Assembly (NCBI RefSeq): GCF_003627755.1
Contig: NZ_CP032694.1
Coordinates: 921,501-985,500 of the forward strand
DNA: 64,000 nucleotides
From: Rhizobium jaguaris
Lineage (GTDB): Bacteria; Pseudomonadota; Alphaproteobacteria; Rhizobiales; Rhizobiaceae
Direction: 5' to 3'
The translations under genes were made by a program, and so were the position numbers. This document shows, piece after piece, positions 52,444-61,594 of this stretch. The notes under the pieces were generated by a model that saw only the letters and a program-made list of their open reading frames with translations, did not search any database and was not told the DNA's origin. Numbering within the stretch: the first letter of the stretch is position 1; every line of letters starts with the position of its first letter.

Positions 52444-52577
52444 CGAAGTCCCTTTCCCCGCAATCATGCCGCTTCGGAATCAGAAGGCATGCAATCCCAG
52501 TAGTATAGCGGGAAAAAAGACGGCGCATACCGGTTTCTGCCGGTGTGCGCCGCAACAATCCAGGCCGAAACCGGCTG

Positions 52578-53951
52578 TCAGTATTGATATTCCTCGAAGA
52601 CCGGTTCGACCGATTGGTTCCAGCGGCCGTGATAGAGCATCAGCAGATCGTCGGCGAGCGTGCCCTTCTTGGCGAGCACTTCGTCGAGCGGCGCCAGGAA
52701 GACGGTTTCGTCCAGGCCGTCGCCGTTCAGACGGGCGCGGTTTTTCAGACCGGTGCGGGAAATGCCAACCACTTCGCGCCCCACATCCAGCAGGCTATGG
52801 CCCTTGAGCGTGGCTTTCAGGCCCTGCGTCGGCACGACATCGCGCAATGCATTCACCTCTTCGAAAGTCCAGTCCTTGGTCAACTCGTCGGCAGCTGTCA
52901 GCGCCTCGTCGTCATAGAGCAGGCCGACCCAGAAGGCCGGCAGCGCACAGATGCGACGCCAGGGGCCGCCATCGGCGCCGCGCATTTCCAGGAAGCGCTT
53001 GAGGCGCACGTCGGGGAAGAGGGTGGAGAGGTGGTTCGTCCAGTCGCCCATCGTCGGCTCCCAGGCGGCGATCTCGCCCTTCAGTGCGCCGTTCATGAAC
53101 TGGCGGAAGGTGACATGGGTGCAGTCGTGATAGCGGCCGTCGCGCACGACGAAATACATGGGTACGTCCAGTGCCCATTCGACATAGTCATGGAACCCGA
53201 AATCTTCGCGGAAGGTGAAGTCGAGCAACCCGCTGCGGCGGTTGTCCGTATCGCGCCAGATGTCGCCGCGCCAGGAGGAGAGGCCGTTCGGCTTGCCTTC
53301 GGTAAAGGGTGAGGAAGCAAACAGCGCGGTCGCCAGCGATTGCAGCTTCATCGACACACGCATCTTGCGGCGCATGTCCTCTTCCGAAGAGAAGTCGAGG
53401 TTCACCTGGATCGTGCAGGTGCGATACATCATATCGAGACCCTTCGTACCGACTTTCGGCATGTAGCGGGTCATGATCTCGTAGCGGGACTTCGGCATGC
53501 GCGGTGTTTCGGCCAGTGTCCATTTCGGACTGCCGCCAATGCCGAGGAAGCGTATGCCCATTGGCTCCGCGATTTCGCGCAATGTCGCCAGATGGTGGTT
53601 CGATTCCTTGCAGGTCTGGTGAAGGGTTTCGAGCGGTGCGCCTGACAGTTCGAACTGGCCGCCGGGCTCGATCGAGATTGCGCCCATGCCGGTCGGCTCG
53701 CCGAGCCCGATGATGTTGTCGCCATCCATGATGGGATCCCAGCCGCTCGTTTTCTGCAGGCCCCTCAAAAGCGCGGAAATGCTGGCGTCGCCGAAATAAG
53801 GCACAGGGCTGTTGTCGGCACGGAAAAACACGAATTTTTCGTGTTCCGTGCCGATGCGGAATTGCTCCTTCGATTTGCTGCCGGCGGCCAGATAAGCCGT
53901 CATGTCCGAGACCGAAGAGAGCGGAGTCTGGTCGGTGGTGTCGCGCGCCAT
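52578..53951 (-). CDS. gshA: Glutamate--cysteine ligase
   Basis: The 457-residue enzyme belongs to the alphaproteobacterial/plant-type GCL family. It makes gamma-glutamylcysteine, the first step of glutathione synthesis. Motifs: FRIGTEHEKFVF, MGAISIEPGGQFELSGAPLETLHQTC, the MPKVGTKGLDMMYRTCTIQVNLDFSSEEDM core, and SSWRGDIWRDTDNRRSGLLDF. Length matches the family (about 455). ATG 53951 follows AAGG at reasonable spacing. Glutathione is needed for symbiosis and stress tolerance in rhizobia. Confidence 0.93.
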   Translation of the reverse strand: MARDTTDQTPLSSVSDMTAYLAAGSKSKEQFRIGTEHEKFVFFRADNSPVPYFGDASISALLRGLQKTSGWDPIMDGDNIIGLGEPTGMGAISIEPGGQFELSGAPLETLHQTCKESNHHLATLREIAEPMGIRFLGIGGSPKWTLAETPRMPKSRYEIMTRYMPKVGTKGLDMMYRTCTIQVNLDFSSEEDMRRKMRVSMKLQSLATALFASSPFTEGKPNGLSSWRGDIWRDTDNRRSGLLDFTFREDFGFHDYVEWALDVPMYFVVRDGRYHDCTHVTFRQFMNGALKGEIAAWEPTMGDWTNHLSTLFPDVRLKRFLEMRGADGGPWRRICALPAFWVGLLYDDEALTAADELTKDWTFEEVNALRDVVPTQGLKATLKGHSLLDVGREVVGISRTGLKNRARLNGDGLDETVFLAPLDEVLAKKGTLADDLLMLYHGRWNQSVEPVFEEYQY

Positions 53952-54193
53952 GGTATTACCTTGATCTCGGAAGGGAGCCCGCGCAAGCCGCAAGCCAATA
54001 GGAAGGGTGATTGACGCGGATTGAGGTACGGTGCAAGTGAATTTCTTTCAAGGGCCGATCAAAAAAATAGAATTTTGCCTCTGGAAGCTGCGCGTGATCG
54101 AAGCTGATCCCGGCGCGCTTGCACAAGCGTTCAAGACACCCAACCGACATTCGAAATAGCGTTGCCTTCCATTGACGACGGGAGGGCATATCG

Positions 54194-54805
54194 ATGTTCG
54201 AGCAAACCGCACTTTATCCGACCCTGACGCTGCTGCTGGCCTCTCTTGCCATCATGGGCAGCCCGGGTCCGTCCACCATCAGCGCCACGGCGGTTGGTGC
54301 TGTCTACGGTTTCCGCCGGTCGATCGGTTACGTCTGCGGTCTTATCGCCGGCACGATGATCGTGCTGCTGGCAGTCGCGGCCGGCGTCGTCGCGATTCTG
54401 CTGTCGGTGCCGCACGGCGCCTCGGCGCTTACCGCCGTCTCCACGGTCTACATCCTCTATCTGGCCTTTAGAATCGCCACCGCTCCGCCGCTCGCATGCC
54501 GCAGCGACCAAGCCGCTACGCCTGCCTTCGCCGGCGGCTTTCTTCTGGCGGTCGTCAATCCCAAGGCTTATCTGGCGATTGCCGCCATCTTTGCCGGAGT
54601 CAGCCTTTTCAAGGGCCGGGGCACGCTCGACGCGGTGAGCAAGATCGCGCTGCTCAGCATGATGATCGTCATCATTCACCTGTGCTGGCTTCTGGTCGGG
54701 ACCTCGCTGTCCCGCTTCCTTCAGAACCCGACCATCTCGCGTATCGTGAACATGTCGCTGGCGGGTACGCTGATCATCACGACCGCGCTCGCATTGGCGG
54801 GTTGA
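54194..54805 (+). CDS. LysE-family amino-acid/metabolite exporter
   Basis: The 203-residue protein has five to six membrane helices and the LysE/RhtB pattern: IMGSPGPSTISATAVGAVYGFRRSIGYVCG (PGPS motif), AFAGGFLLAVVNPKAYLAIAAIFAG and the C-terminal helices. It exports basic amino acids or related compounds; the substrate is unknown. ATG 54194 follows GGGAGG. It is divergent from gshA and convergent with rsmE. Confidence 0.9.
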   Translation: MFEQTALYPTLTLLLASLAIMGSPGPSTISATAVGAVYGFRRSIGYVCGLIAGTMIVLLAVAAGVVAILLSVPHGASALTAVSTVYILYLAFRIATAPPLACRSDQAATPAFAGGFLLAVVNPKAYLAIAAIFAGVSLFKGRGTLDAVSKIALLSMMIVIIHLCWLLVGTSLSRFLQNPTISRIVNMSLAGTLIITTALALAG

Positions 54806-54851
54806 AAAACCATTGCCGGACGGGTCCAGGGCCCGCTCGCGGTCGAGGAAG

Positions 54852-55589
54852 CTAGTTCCAGTCCCCGATAGCCGCCTGGATGACCGCCATGGCCGCCACC
54901 GCTGCCGTATCGGCGCGCAGAATGCGCGGGCCTAGCGGAATGGCGGTGACGAAATCGAGGCTGCGCAGCAGCGCGCGCTCATCTTCCGAAAACCCGCCCT
55001 CCGGGCCGACCAGCAGTGCCAGACGTTTTTCCTTGATCTCAGCCAGAAGCGGCAGCGGGTTCTGTCCGGCATCGCCTTCGTCGCAATAGATGATGCGGCG
55101 CTCCTTCGGCCAGCGTGCCAGGAGATCGGCAAGCTTTACAGGCTCGGCCACATCGGGAATGCCAAGAATGCCACATTGCTCGGCCGCTTCGATGACATTG
55201 GCCTTGAGCTTGTCGAGATTGGTGATCTTGCCCTGCACATGCTGCGTCATCACCGGCTGCAGCAGGCCGGCGCCCATCTCCACTGCCTTCTGCACCAGAT
55301 AGTCGAGCCGCCCGACCTTCAGCGGCGCGAAGAGATAGTGCAGGTCTGATGGGGTGGGTTGCCGCCGCGTTTCCTCGATCGGCGTCAGCAGAATATGCTT
55401 GCGCGAAGGAAAGGAGACGCTGACCTTCCATTCGCCGTCGCGGCCGTTGAAGATCAACAGCTCGGCGCCGTCCTCCATGCGCAGCACATTGGCGAGATAG
55501 TTGAATTGATCCCGATCGGCTTCGATGCCGGTATTTGCTCTGATATCCGAAACCACGAAAAGCCGCTGCATGCGGAAATTGGCGCGCAT
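54852..55589 (-). CDS. rsmE: 16S rRNA (uracil-1498-N3)-methyltransferase RsmE
   Basis: The 245-residue SPOUT enzyme methylates U1498 of 16S rRNA at the decoding site. It has an N-terminal PUA-like part ([11 protein letters not shown]..., [12 protein letters not shown]). The knotted SAM domain has [36 protein letters not shown] and [16 protein letters not shown], all typical. ATG 55589 follows AAGGGATTACCC. It is followed on the same strand by no close gene; the PiT gene upstream ends 10 bp before its start, suggesting cotranscription. Confidence 0.93.
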   Translation of the reverse strand: MRANFRMQRLFVVSDIRANTGIEADRDQFNYLANVLRMEDGAELLIFNGRDGEWKVSVSFPSRKHILLTPIEETRRQPTPSDLHYLFAPLKVGRLDYLVQKAVEMGAGLLQPVMTQHVQGKITNLDKLKANVIEAAEQCGILGIPDVAEPVKLADLLARWPKERRIIYCDEGDAGQNPLPLLAEIKEKRLALLVGPEGGFSEDERALLRSLDFVTAIPLGPRILRADTAAVAAMAVIQAAIGDWN

Positions 55590-55599
55590 GGGTAATCCC

Positions 55600-57138
55600 T
55601 TAAATGAAGAGCGCGACCATAGCCCAATATACCGTGGCCGCAAGCATCGCCGAAACCGGGACGGTGATGGCCCAGGCGGCGATGATGGTCATGAAATGCG
55701 AGCGCCGCACGAGGCGTCGGCGATGGATTTCGTCGGGATTGTACTCATCGGCTTCCTGCAGGTCGCCCAATGGGATTCCCGAGGCTTCGGCTTTCCTCCG
55801 CATATAAGCGAGGCGGCGCTTCGAGTGTCTGGTGTACCATTCGCGAAAGAAGCCGACGCCGAAGACCGCGCCGATGGCGATATGGGTAGAGCTGACGGGC
55901 AGGCCGAACCAGGAGGCGACAATGACGGTGAGTGCCGCCGACAGCGCCACGCAATAGGCCCGCATCGGGTTGAGCTTGGTGATCTGCTCGCCGACGAGGC
56001 GGATCAGACGTGGACCGTATAGCAGCAGCCCAACGGAAATGCCGCAGCCGCCGATCAACACGGTCCAATAAGGCGCGGGTTGCTCGGCCGCTCCCCCGAC
56101 GATACTCAAATTGCCGCCGAGATTGACGCTGCGTACGATCGCAGCCAGCGGGCCGATGGCGTTGGAGACATCGTTGGCGCCATGCGCAAAGGACATCAGC
56201 GCCGCCGAAAAGATCAGAGGCAGGCGGAAAAGTTTGCGCAGCGCGCTATTCTTGTTTTCGAAGCCGACCGATTGTGCCGCCACCAGCGGTCTTGCACCGA
56301 ACCAGGTCACCAAGCCGACGCCAATGCCGATCGCGAGGGTCGAGAAGCCTGCAACCGTGCCCTTGGGCGCAAGCTGCACGAACAGATAGGCAGTGAAGGC
56401 GCCAGCCATCAGGCCGATCAGGATGGGAATCCAGTACCTGGCGGCCGCTATTTTATCGTCGCGATAGACGATGAAGGTCTTGATGAAAAAAAGAATGCCG
56501 GCGGCGATCGTACCGCCGAGAAAGGGCGTAACGACCCAGCCGGCTGAAATGACCGCCATCACGCTCCAATTGACCATCGCCGGCCCGACGGCGGCAGCGC
56601 CAGCACCCATCACCGCGCCGACAATCGTATGCGTTGTCGAAACCGGCGCTTTCAGCCAGGTGGCGAAATTGATCCAGAGCGCCGCGGCCAAAAGCGCGGC
56701 CATCATCAGCCAAGCGATCTTGCCGCTGGTAACGATGCGATCAGTATCGATGATATGCGAGGAGATGGTCTTGATGACCGGTCCGCCTGCGATCGTCGCG
56801 CCCAGAATTTCGAAGATCGCCGCCATGACCAGAGCCTGCGTCATGGTAATGGCGCGCGCGCCCACCGCGGCGCCGACATTGTTGGCGACGTCCTTGGCGC
56901 CGATATTCATGGCCATGTAGCCGGCGAGCGCGACGGCGGCGATGACAAGCGTCGCGCCCGGCTGGTTCAGCACGTAAATGCCGGCAAGGCTCATGGCGAG
57001 GCCGAGGAAGATCAGGCCGATACTGGGAGCGACCAGCCGTCTTGTGACATGATAAGCGGCATCCTCGACATAGGTGACCTTGTCGAGGTCTTTGTCCAGT
57101 GTGCGCTTTATCGGTGTCGCCGGTCGGTCGTCGGGCAT
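55600..57138 (-). CDS. pit: Inorganic phosphate transporter (PiT family)
   Basis: The 512-residue inner-membrane protein has 10-12 hydrophobic segments and duplicated PiT signatures: [20 protein letters not shown] in the first half and [19 protein letters not shown] in the second (GANDVxNxxGP). A soluble N-terminal stretch of about 30 residues precedes the first helix. PiT is a low-affinity metal-phosphate/H+ symporter. Its end is 10 bp before rsmE. In rhizobia Pit is usually repressed by PhoB under phosphate limitation; I did not find a clear Pho box. Confidence 0.93.
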   Translation of the reverse strand: MPDDRPATPIKRTLDKDLDKVTYVEDAAYHVTRRLVAPSIGLIFLGLAMSLAGIYVLNQPGATLVIAAVALAGYMAMNIGAKDVANNVGAAVGARAITMTQALVMAAIFEILGATIAGGPVIKTISSHIIDTDRIVTSGKIAWLMMAALLAAALWINFATWLKAPVSTTHTIVGAVMGAGAAAVGPAMVNWSVMAVISAGWVVTPFLGGTIAAGILFFIKTFIVYRDDKIAAARYWIPILIGLMAGAFTAYLFVQLAPKGTVAGFSTLAIGIGVGLVTWFGARPLVAAQSVGFENKNSALRKLFRLPLIFSAALMSFAHGANDVSNAIGPLAAIVRSVNLGGNLSIVGGAAEQPAPYWTVLIGGCGISVGLLLYGPRLIRLVGEQITKLNPMRAYCVALSAALTVIVASWFGLPVSSTHIAIGAVFGVGFFREWYTRHSKRRLAYMRRKAEASGIPLGDLQEADEYNPDEIHRRRLVRRSHFMTIIAAWAITVPVSAMLAATVYWAMVALFI

Positions 57139-57237
57139 GCTATTCTCTGACTCAAAATGTATGGTGTTACGCTGCCTGATAGGCCACGCAACGCTTGGCG
57201 ATTATTTCGGCGCAATATGTTGGGAGTATGTTGCGGC

Positions 57238-57747
57238 CTATTTGGCCACTGCCACGGCAGGTTTTGCCGTCATCCGCTGATCGAAGGCGAGGATGATGCC
57301 ACGCAGCTCTGGCTCGCGGACGCGCTTGGCGGCTTCGTCACAGGAGACCCACTCGATCGAGCGCTCGCCCTTTTCCTTGAAATTCTTGGCGAGATCGGTG
57401 ACATCGAGCGCATAGACCTGAACCCGGCAGGGCACCTGGATGCCGTCCTTCAGAACTTTGTCATAATTGAATGCGCCCAACGGCTCGGTCTCGATCGTAC
57501 CGCGCACGCCGGCCTCTTCGAAGGCTTCACGGGCCGCCACTTCATGCGACAGCTTACCCGGCATCGGCCAGCCCTTGGGAATGACCCAGCGACCGGTGTC
57601 GCGGCTGGTCAGCAGCAGCACTTCCAGCTCGCCTGTCTTCTTCCTCACCCGATAACAGAGCGCAGCATATTGCTGTCGCGGCGGGCGCCGAAACATGAGC
57701 TGCACATCATTTGCGATACGGGCGAGAATGGCCAAGGGTCGGGTCAC
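57238..57747 (-). CDS. NUDIX hydrolase
   Basis: The 169-residue enzyme carries a NUDIX box with one change from consensus: G59-x5-K65-x7-R73-E74-x2-E77-E78-x-G80, with K65 in place of the usual Glu. PKGWPMPGKLSHEVAAREAF around it resembles the diphosphoinositol-polyphosphate-type branch seen in rhizobia. It should hydrolyse a nucleoside-diphosphate-linked substrate; which one is unknown. The start is GTG at 57747. The short gap to PiT (99 bp) holds no other gene. Confidence 0.9.
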   Translation of the reverse strand: MTRPLAILARIANDVQLMFRRPPRQQYAALCYRVRKKTGELEVLLLTSRDTGRWVIPKGWPMPGKLSHEVAAREAFEEAGVRGTIETEPLGAFNYDKVLKDGIQVPCRVQVYALDVTDLAKNFKEKGERSIEWVSCDEAAKRVREPELRGIILAFDQRMTAKPAVAVAK

Positions 57748-57999
57748 CTTTAGAAGTTCGAGTTTAGAATCAGTGTCATATTAGCATTGCATGGAAAAAT
57801 TGTGCATTCCATTCGACTTTATATGGTATTTCCCCACACTTTTGTTGAGTGCTCCATAGATAAAAATAGGAGGATTCGGCCTCCGATATTCGCCAGCGAC
57901 TGTGCTGAAAGCGACATTGAATGCTATCTCCATGCCGCAGATGGTGTAATCGCTGTATAGCTCTTCCTATCATACCGGCAAATAAGCTAAATCTCCGTT

Positions 58000-58923
58000 A
58001 TGTCCGAACGCTCTCCGCCGCAACGTCTTCCGCCGATGAACGCGCTGCGCGCCTTCGATGCCGTTGCTCGTTGCGGTAGCATTTTAAAAGCAGCCGACGA
58101 ACTCGGTGTGGTGCGTGGCGCTATACGCCAGCAACTTGCCGTGTTGGAAACTTTTTTCGGTACTGCTTTGTTCCGGCGCGATGGCCGTCGTCTAGTGCTG
58201 ACGGAGAAGGGCAGGTCCTTTTCGGACTCCGTCGGCATCGCCTTCGGCATCTTGGCGCGGGCTTCGGCCGAACTCGCGGCAGGTAAGCGCCGGACGTTCC
58301 GCCTCGGCGTCCCCTCGGCTTTTGCCGTCTGGTGGCTGATGCCGCGCGTCGCCGAACTGCAAGCCGCACTTCCGGATGTCGATGTCGACATTATCCCGAT
58401 GGCGACGGTCGAACCGCTGGCGCGCCATCCCGATCTCGACGCGGTGATCATGGGCGGCGAATATCGGCCGGCGCCTGACATCACTGCCATTCGCTTCATG
58501 GAAGACGAGTTCGGCCCAGTGGCAACGCCGGATCTTGCCGCCCGCCTTGACCTTACCGCCGGCGTCGAAGCTCTTGCCGGCGCCGTCGCCCTGACCAGCC
58601 GCTCTGCACCTCGTCTTTGGGATGATTGGTTTGCTGAGAGCGGCCATGCGCCCATCCGCTTCGCCCGCAATCGTGAATTCGAAGATTTGCTTTTGGCGAT
58701 CGGCGCCGCTCGCTCCGGCATCGGCATTGCCATCGCGCCCCGCACGGCCATCGGCGAGGAAATCGATCGCGGCGTGCTGGTGGCACCCTACGGTTTTATC
58801 CGAAGACCCGCCGGATACAGTCTGAGCATCCGCAGCGGCGATGCGAAGGACACGGCATTTGCCAGGCTGGTTGATTGGCTGATCGCAGCAGGCGCTAGGC
58901 CCATCCCGCCAAGGGCCAGATAG
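58000..58923 (+). CDS. LysR-family regulator (GcvA-like)
   Basis: The 307-residue regulator has an HTH with MNALRAFDAVARCGSILKAADEL and RGAIRQQLAVLETFFGTALF. Its effector domain has WWLMPRVAELQAALPDVDVD and LWDDWFAESGHAPIR, the GcvA-type layout. It lies just upstream of the adenosylhomocysteinase-like gene on the same strand (114-bp gap) and may control it. Only short AT-rich, non-coding sequence lies before it (57748-57999), with no feature I can name. Confidence 0.88.
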   Translation: MSERSPPQRLPPMNALRAFDAVARCGSILKAADELGVVRGAIRQQLAVLETFFGTALFRRDGRRLVLTEKGRSFSDSVGIAFGILARASAELAAGKRRTFRLGVPSAFAVWWLMPRVAELQAALPDVDVDIIPMATVEPLARHPDLDAVIMGGEYRPAPDITAIRFMEDEFGPVATPDLAARLDLTAGVEALAGAVALTSRSAPRLWDDWFAESGHAPIRFARNREFEDLLLAIGAARSGIGIAIAPRTAIGEEIDRGVLVAPYGFIRRPAGYSLSIRSGDAKDTAFARLVDWLIAAGARPIPPRAR

Positions 58924-59037
58924 GCCTCGTGCATATGGCACTTTTTCTGCCCTATCGCTCAATCCAATGTCCATAGACAGCCTGTCATTTCCCATGAGAG
59001 ATCGAGGCACGACAGACCGCTACCAGGAGCGCATTTT

Positions 59038-60201
59038 ATGGACCAGCCTTCCTCTCTTTCCCGCATCGATTGGGTTGCCCGGAGCTGCCGGCTGCTGGCG
59101 GCCACGGCAGCAGAATTCAGCCGGACTCGACCCTTCGCCGGCCTGACGATCGGAACCGGCATCCATCTTGAACCCAAAACGGTGGCCTTGCTGATGACGC
59201 TGCGGGCCGGCGGTGCACGCCTCGTCTGTACCGGCAATCTCAACAGCACCCAGCAGGAAACCGTCGACTATCTGCGTGCGCAGGGCATCACCGTTTTTGC
59301 CACCCAGACCACCGATGCCGCCGAACACGGCGCCAGCCTTGACGCCATCCTGGCGGAAAAGCCGGACCTGCTGCTCGACAATGGCGGCGATCTCTTCGCT
59401 CGCGCCGCCGAGCGACCCTACGCAGATATGTTGGGAGGCACAGAGGAGACGACCTCGGGTCGCACCCGGTTGCTTCCGATGCGCGACAAGCTGGCCATGC
59501 CGATCCTCGTCATCAATGACAGCCCTATCAAACAGTTCGCCGAAAACAAGCATGCGGTCGGCCAGAGCCTGTTCGAGAGCTATCTGCGCTTTACCAACCG
59601 GTCGACCAACGGCAAGCGCGTCACCGTCTTCGGTTACGGCGCCTGCGGCAAGGGCACGGCCGCGTGTTTCCGCAACGCCTTTTCCACCGTCAGCGTCGTC
59701 GATATCGATCCTGTGACGACACTGGAGGCGCATCTGGATGGTTTCGTCACGCCGTTGCGCGCCGAGGCGATCCGCTCCGCCGATATCCTCATCACCGTCA
59801 CTGGCTATATTGGTATCGTCACCGCAGCCGACCTGCCGCTCATCAAGGATGGCGCGATCCTGATGAACGGCGGTCATTTCCCGCACGAGATCGATGTCGA
59901 GGCCTTCCGAAACAGCCCGGATGTTGCCGGTGTCGATCGCTATGAGGCCGAGCATATCGAGACTATCCGCATGCGGGACGGCCGCGCTTTCCACATTCTC
60001 GGCGCCGGCCACATGGCCAACCTCGCCGGCCCGCGTCCGCTCGGCAATACCGTCGAATCCATGGATCTTGGTTTTGCGCTGCAAACCCGCTGCCTGGAAC
60101 GCGTGGCGAAGGGCGGTCTCGGCAAAGAAGCCTGCATCATTCCCGTGCCGGCGGATATCGACGCCATGGTGGCATCGGCCTATCTCGATCTGGCGCGATG
60201 A
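59038..60201 (+). CDS. Adenosylhomocysteinase-like protein (short, atypical)
   Basis: The 387-residue product aligns along the S-adenosylhomocysteine hydrolase fold. A GTGIHLEPKTVALLMTLRAG segment replaces the GCLHMTVETA region. DNGGD (114-118) stands for DDGGD, GGTEETTSG for VSEETTTG, and NDSPIKQFAENKHAVG for the NDSxTKSKFDNxYGC segment. A perfect NAD-binding VTVFGYGACGKGTAA and MNGGHFPHEIDVEAF follow. It is 45-80 residues shorter than usual SAHH (430-470). The Cys of the DNxYGC loop is not conserved and Asp seems replaced by Glu, so it may have a different substrate. A true SAHH is presumably encoded elsewhere. Confidence 0.75.
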   Translation: MDQPSSLSRIDWVARSCRLLAATAAEFSRTRPFAGLTIGTGIHLEPKTVALLMTLRAGGARLVCTGNLNSTQQETVDYLRAQGITVFATQTTDAAEHGASLDAILAEKPDLLLDNGGDLFARAAERPYADMLGGTEETTSGRTRLLPMRDKLAMPILVINDSPIKQFAENKHAVGQSLFESYLRFTNRSTNGKRVTVFGYGACGKGTAACFRNAFSTVSVVDIDPVTTLEAHLDGFVTPLRAEAIRSADILITVTGYIGIVTAADLPLIKDGAILMNGGHFPHEIDVEAFRNSPDVAGVDRYEAEHIETIRMRDGRAFHILGAGHMANLAGPRPLGNTVESMDLGFALQTRCLERVAKGGLGKEACIIPVPADIDAMVASAYLDLAR

Positions 60202-60213
60202 GGTTGGCGCCTA

Positions 60214-60456
60214 TCCCGCCCTTGGCGGGCGGGAAAGCGAAATCAGCATTTAGCCGGTAGGCTAAGTGCTAGATTTCGCAAGGGCGGGGGTAGGCAGGGA
60301 CGCATGTGGTCTCGCCACGATCTCAGCAAGTCATGGACCGCCGCTCTTGCAATTTCAATGGCTTAGAAATTGCGCTGAGCTCTTGAGCATGTGGAGCTCT
60401 CAGCGTCGCAATTCCTAAACCAGTGAAATTGCTTTCTCGCCCGCCAAGGGCGAGAT
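60214..60456. repeat. Nested palindromic intergenic mosaic repeat
   Basis: Three layers of symmetry fill this gap. An outer pair, TCCCGCCCTTGGCGGGCGGG (60214-60233 with AAAGC after it) and its near-complement at 60431-60455, matches 23 of 25 bases. A 43-bp palindrome at 60237-60279 has GCGAAATC/GATTTCGC ends. An 84-bp imperfect palindrome at 60349-60432 has GCAATTTCA/TGAAATTGC ends. The mosaic of palindromes resembles RIME-type rhizobial repeats, but the sequence differs from the RIME1-like copy at 10718. It lies between two convergent genes. Confidence 0.65.
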
Positions 60457-60482
60457 AGAACGAATTCGCCGCGCTTCCAGCA

Positions 60483-61484
60483 TCAACCACTCACATCTAC
60501 AACGATTTTCCCTTGCGCCTGGCGGTTCTCGATCAGCGCATGGGCCTCGTCGACATCGGCGAGCGTGAAACGATGGGGATCAAGCCGTGGCACCAGTTTG
60601 TCGGCCTCGACCAGTTTCGTTGCTGCACGCATGATCTCGCCGTGATGCTCCCGACCTTCGCCGGTCAGCAGCGGCAGCAGCGTGAAGACGCCGGAGTAGC
60701 TGGCGGCCTTGAAGGATAGCGGCGCCAACGCATGCGTTCCCCAGCCAAGAGCGCTGACCACATGGCCGAAGCGGCGCACGGCTTGAAAGGCGGCATCAAG
60801 GTTGGCGCCGCCGATCGTGTCATAGACAAGATCGAAGCCTCGGCCGCCGGTATGAGCTGCCACATAGTCTTCGACGGTCTCAGCGCGATAATCGATCGGC
60901 GTCGCCCCGATGCTGCGGATGTAGTCGGCCTTGGCGCCACCATCGACGGCATAAACATCGGCGCCGAACGCTTTGGCGATCTGCACGGCGACATGACCGA
61001 CGCCGCCCGCGCCGCCAAGCACCAGCACTTTCTGACCCGCCTGCAGATGAGCGCGATCGACTAAGCCTTCCCAGGCGGTGATGGTTGCCAGCGGCAGTGC
61101 CGCCGCTTCGCGCATGGAGAGGTTGTGCGGCTTCAACGCCAGTAGACGGGCATCGACCGCGGCGTATTCCGCCAGGGATCCCTGATTACCGCCGACACCA
61201 CCGGTCATGCCGTAGACTTCGTCGCCCGGATGAAAATCGGAGACAGCGTCGCCGATTTCCTCGACAGTGCCGGCAAGATCGATGCCGAGTACCGCGGGGA
61301 ACGGTTGGCGGGCATGGGCAGCAGCACCCGCACGGATTTTCGTATCGAGCGGATTGACGCTGCTGGCAGCGATGCGGACGAGCACCTGACCAGGGCCAGG
61401 CTTCGGTTTGGGGATTTCCGCCAGCCGGAATGGCGCATTCGGGCTGTCTATGTAGAGGGCCTTCATGGTGGAAGGAGTAAGCAT
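60483..61484 (-). CDS. MDR-family NAD(P)H oxidoreductase (quinone reductase-like)
   Basis: The 333-residue enzyme has the GroES-like start MKALYIDSPNAPFRLAEIPKP with SSVNPLDTKIRAGAAAH, and the Rossmann part KVLVLGGAGGVGHVAVQIAKAFGADVYAVDG. It lacks a zinc-binding pattern, as in quinone oxidoreductases and zeta-crystallin relatives. The ATG at 61484 follows AAGGAGAC; an internal ATG at 61466 has no ribosome site. It is divergent from the LysR gene at 61595 with 110 bp between, the probable regulator. Confidence 0.88.
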   Translation of the reverse strand: MLTPSTMKALYIDSPNAPFRLAEIPKPKPGPGQVLVRIAASSVNPLDTKIRAGAAAHARQPFPAVLGIDLAGTVEEIGDAVSDFHPGDEVYGMTGGVGGNQGSLAEYAAVDARLLALKPHNLSMREAAALPLATITAWEGLVDRAHLQAGQKVLVLGGAGGVGHVAVQIAKAFGADVYAVDGGAKADYIRSIGATPIDYRAETVEDYVAAHTGGRGFDLVYDTIGGANLDAAFQAVRRFGHVVSALGWGTHALAPLSFKAASYSGVFTLLPLLTGEGREHHGEIMRAATKLVEADKLVPRLDPHRFTLADVDEAHALIENRQAQGKIVVDVSG

Positions 61485-61594
61485 GTTTGTCTCCTTGAGT
61501 TTCGATGCTGGAAAGATGGGTCCTTCAGGAAAGAATGGAAACCTACAAGGCTGTACGATATCCATGCATTTTTGTTTGGTATCCGGAGAACGGC

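Noticed and set aside
54031..54159. 43-codon GTG-started frame between gshA and the LysE gene
   Set aside because: Reads VNFFQGPIKKIEFCLWK and so on; plausible composition but weak ribosome site and no known family.
59020..60084. 354-codon minus-strand frame over the SAHH-like gene
   Set aside because: Antisense shadow; the plus-strand frame has the NAD-binding motif and family-wide similarity.
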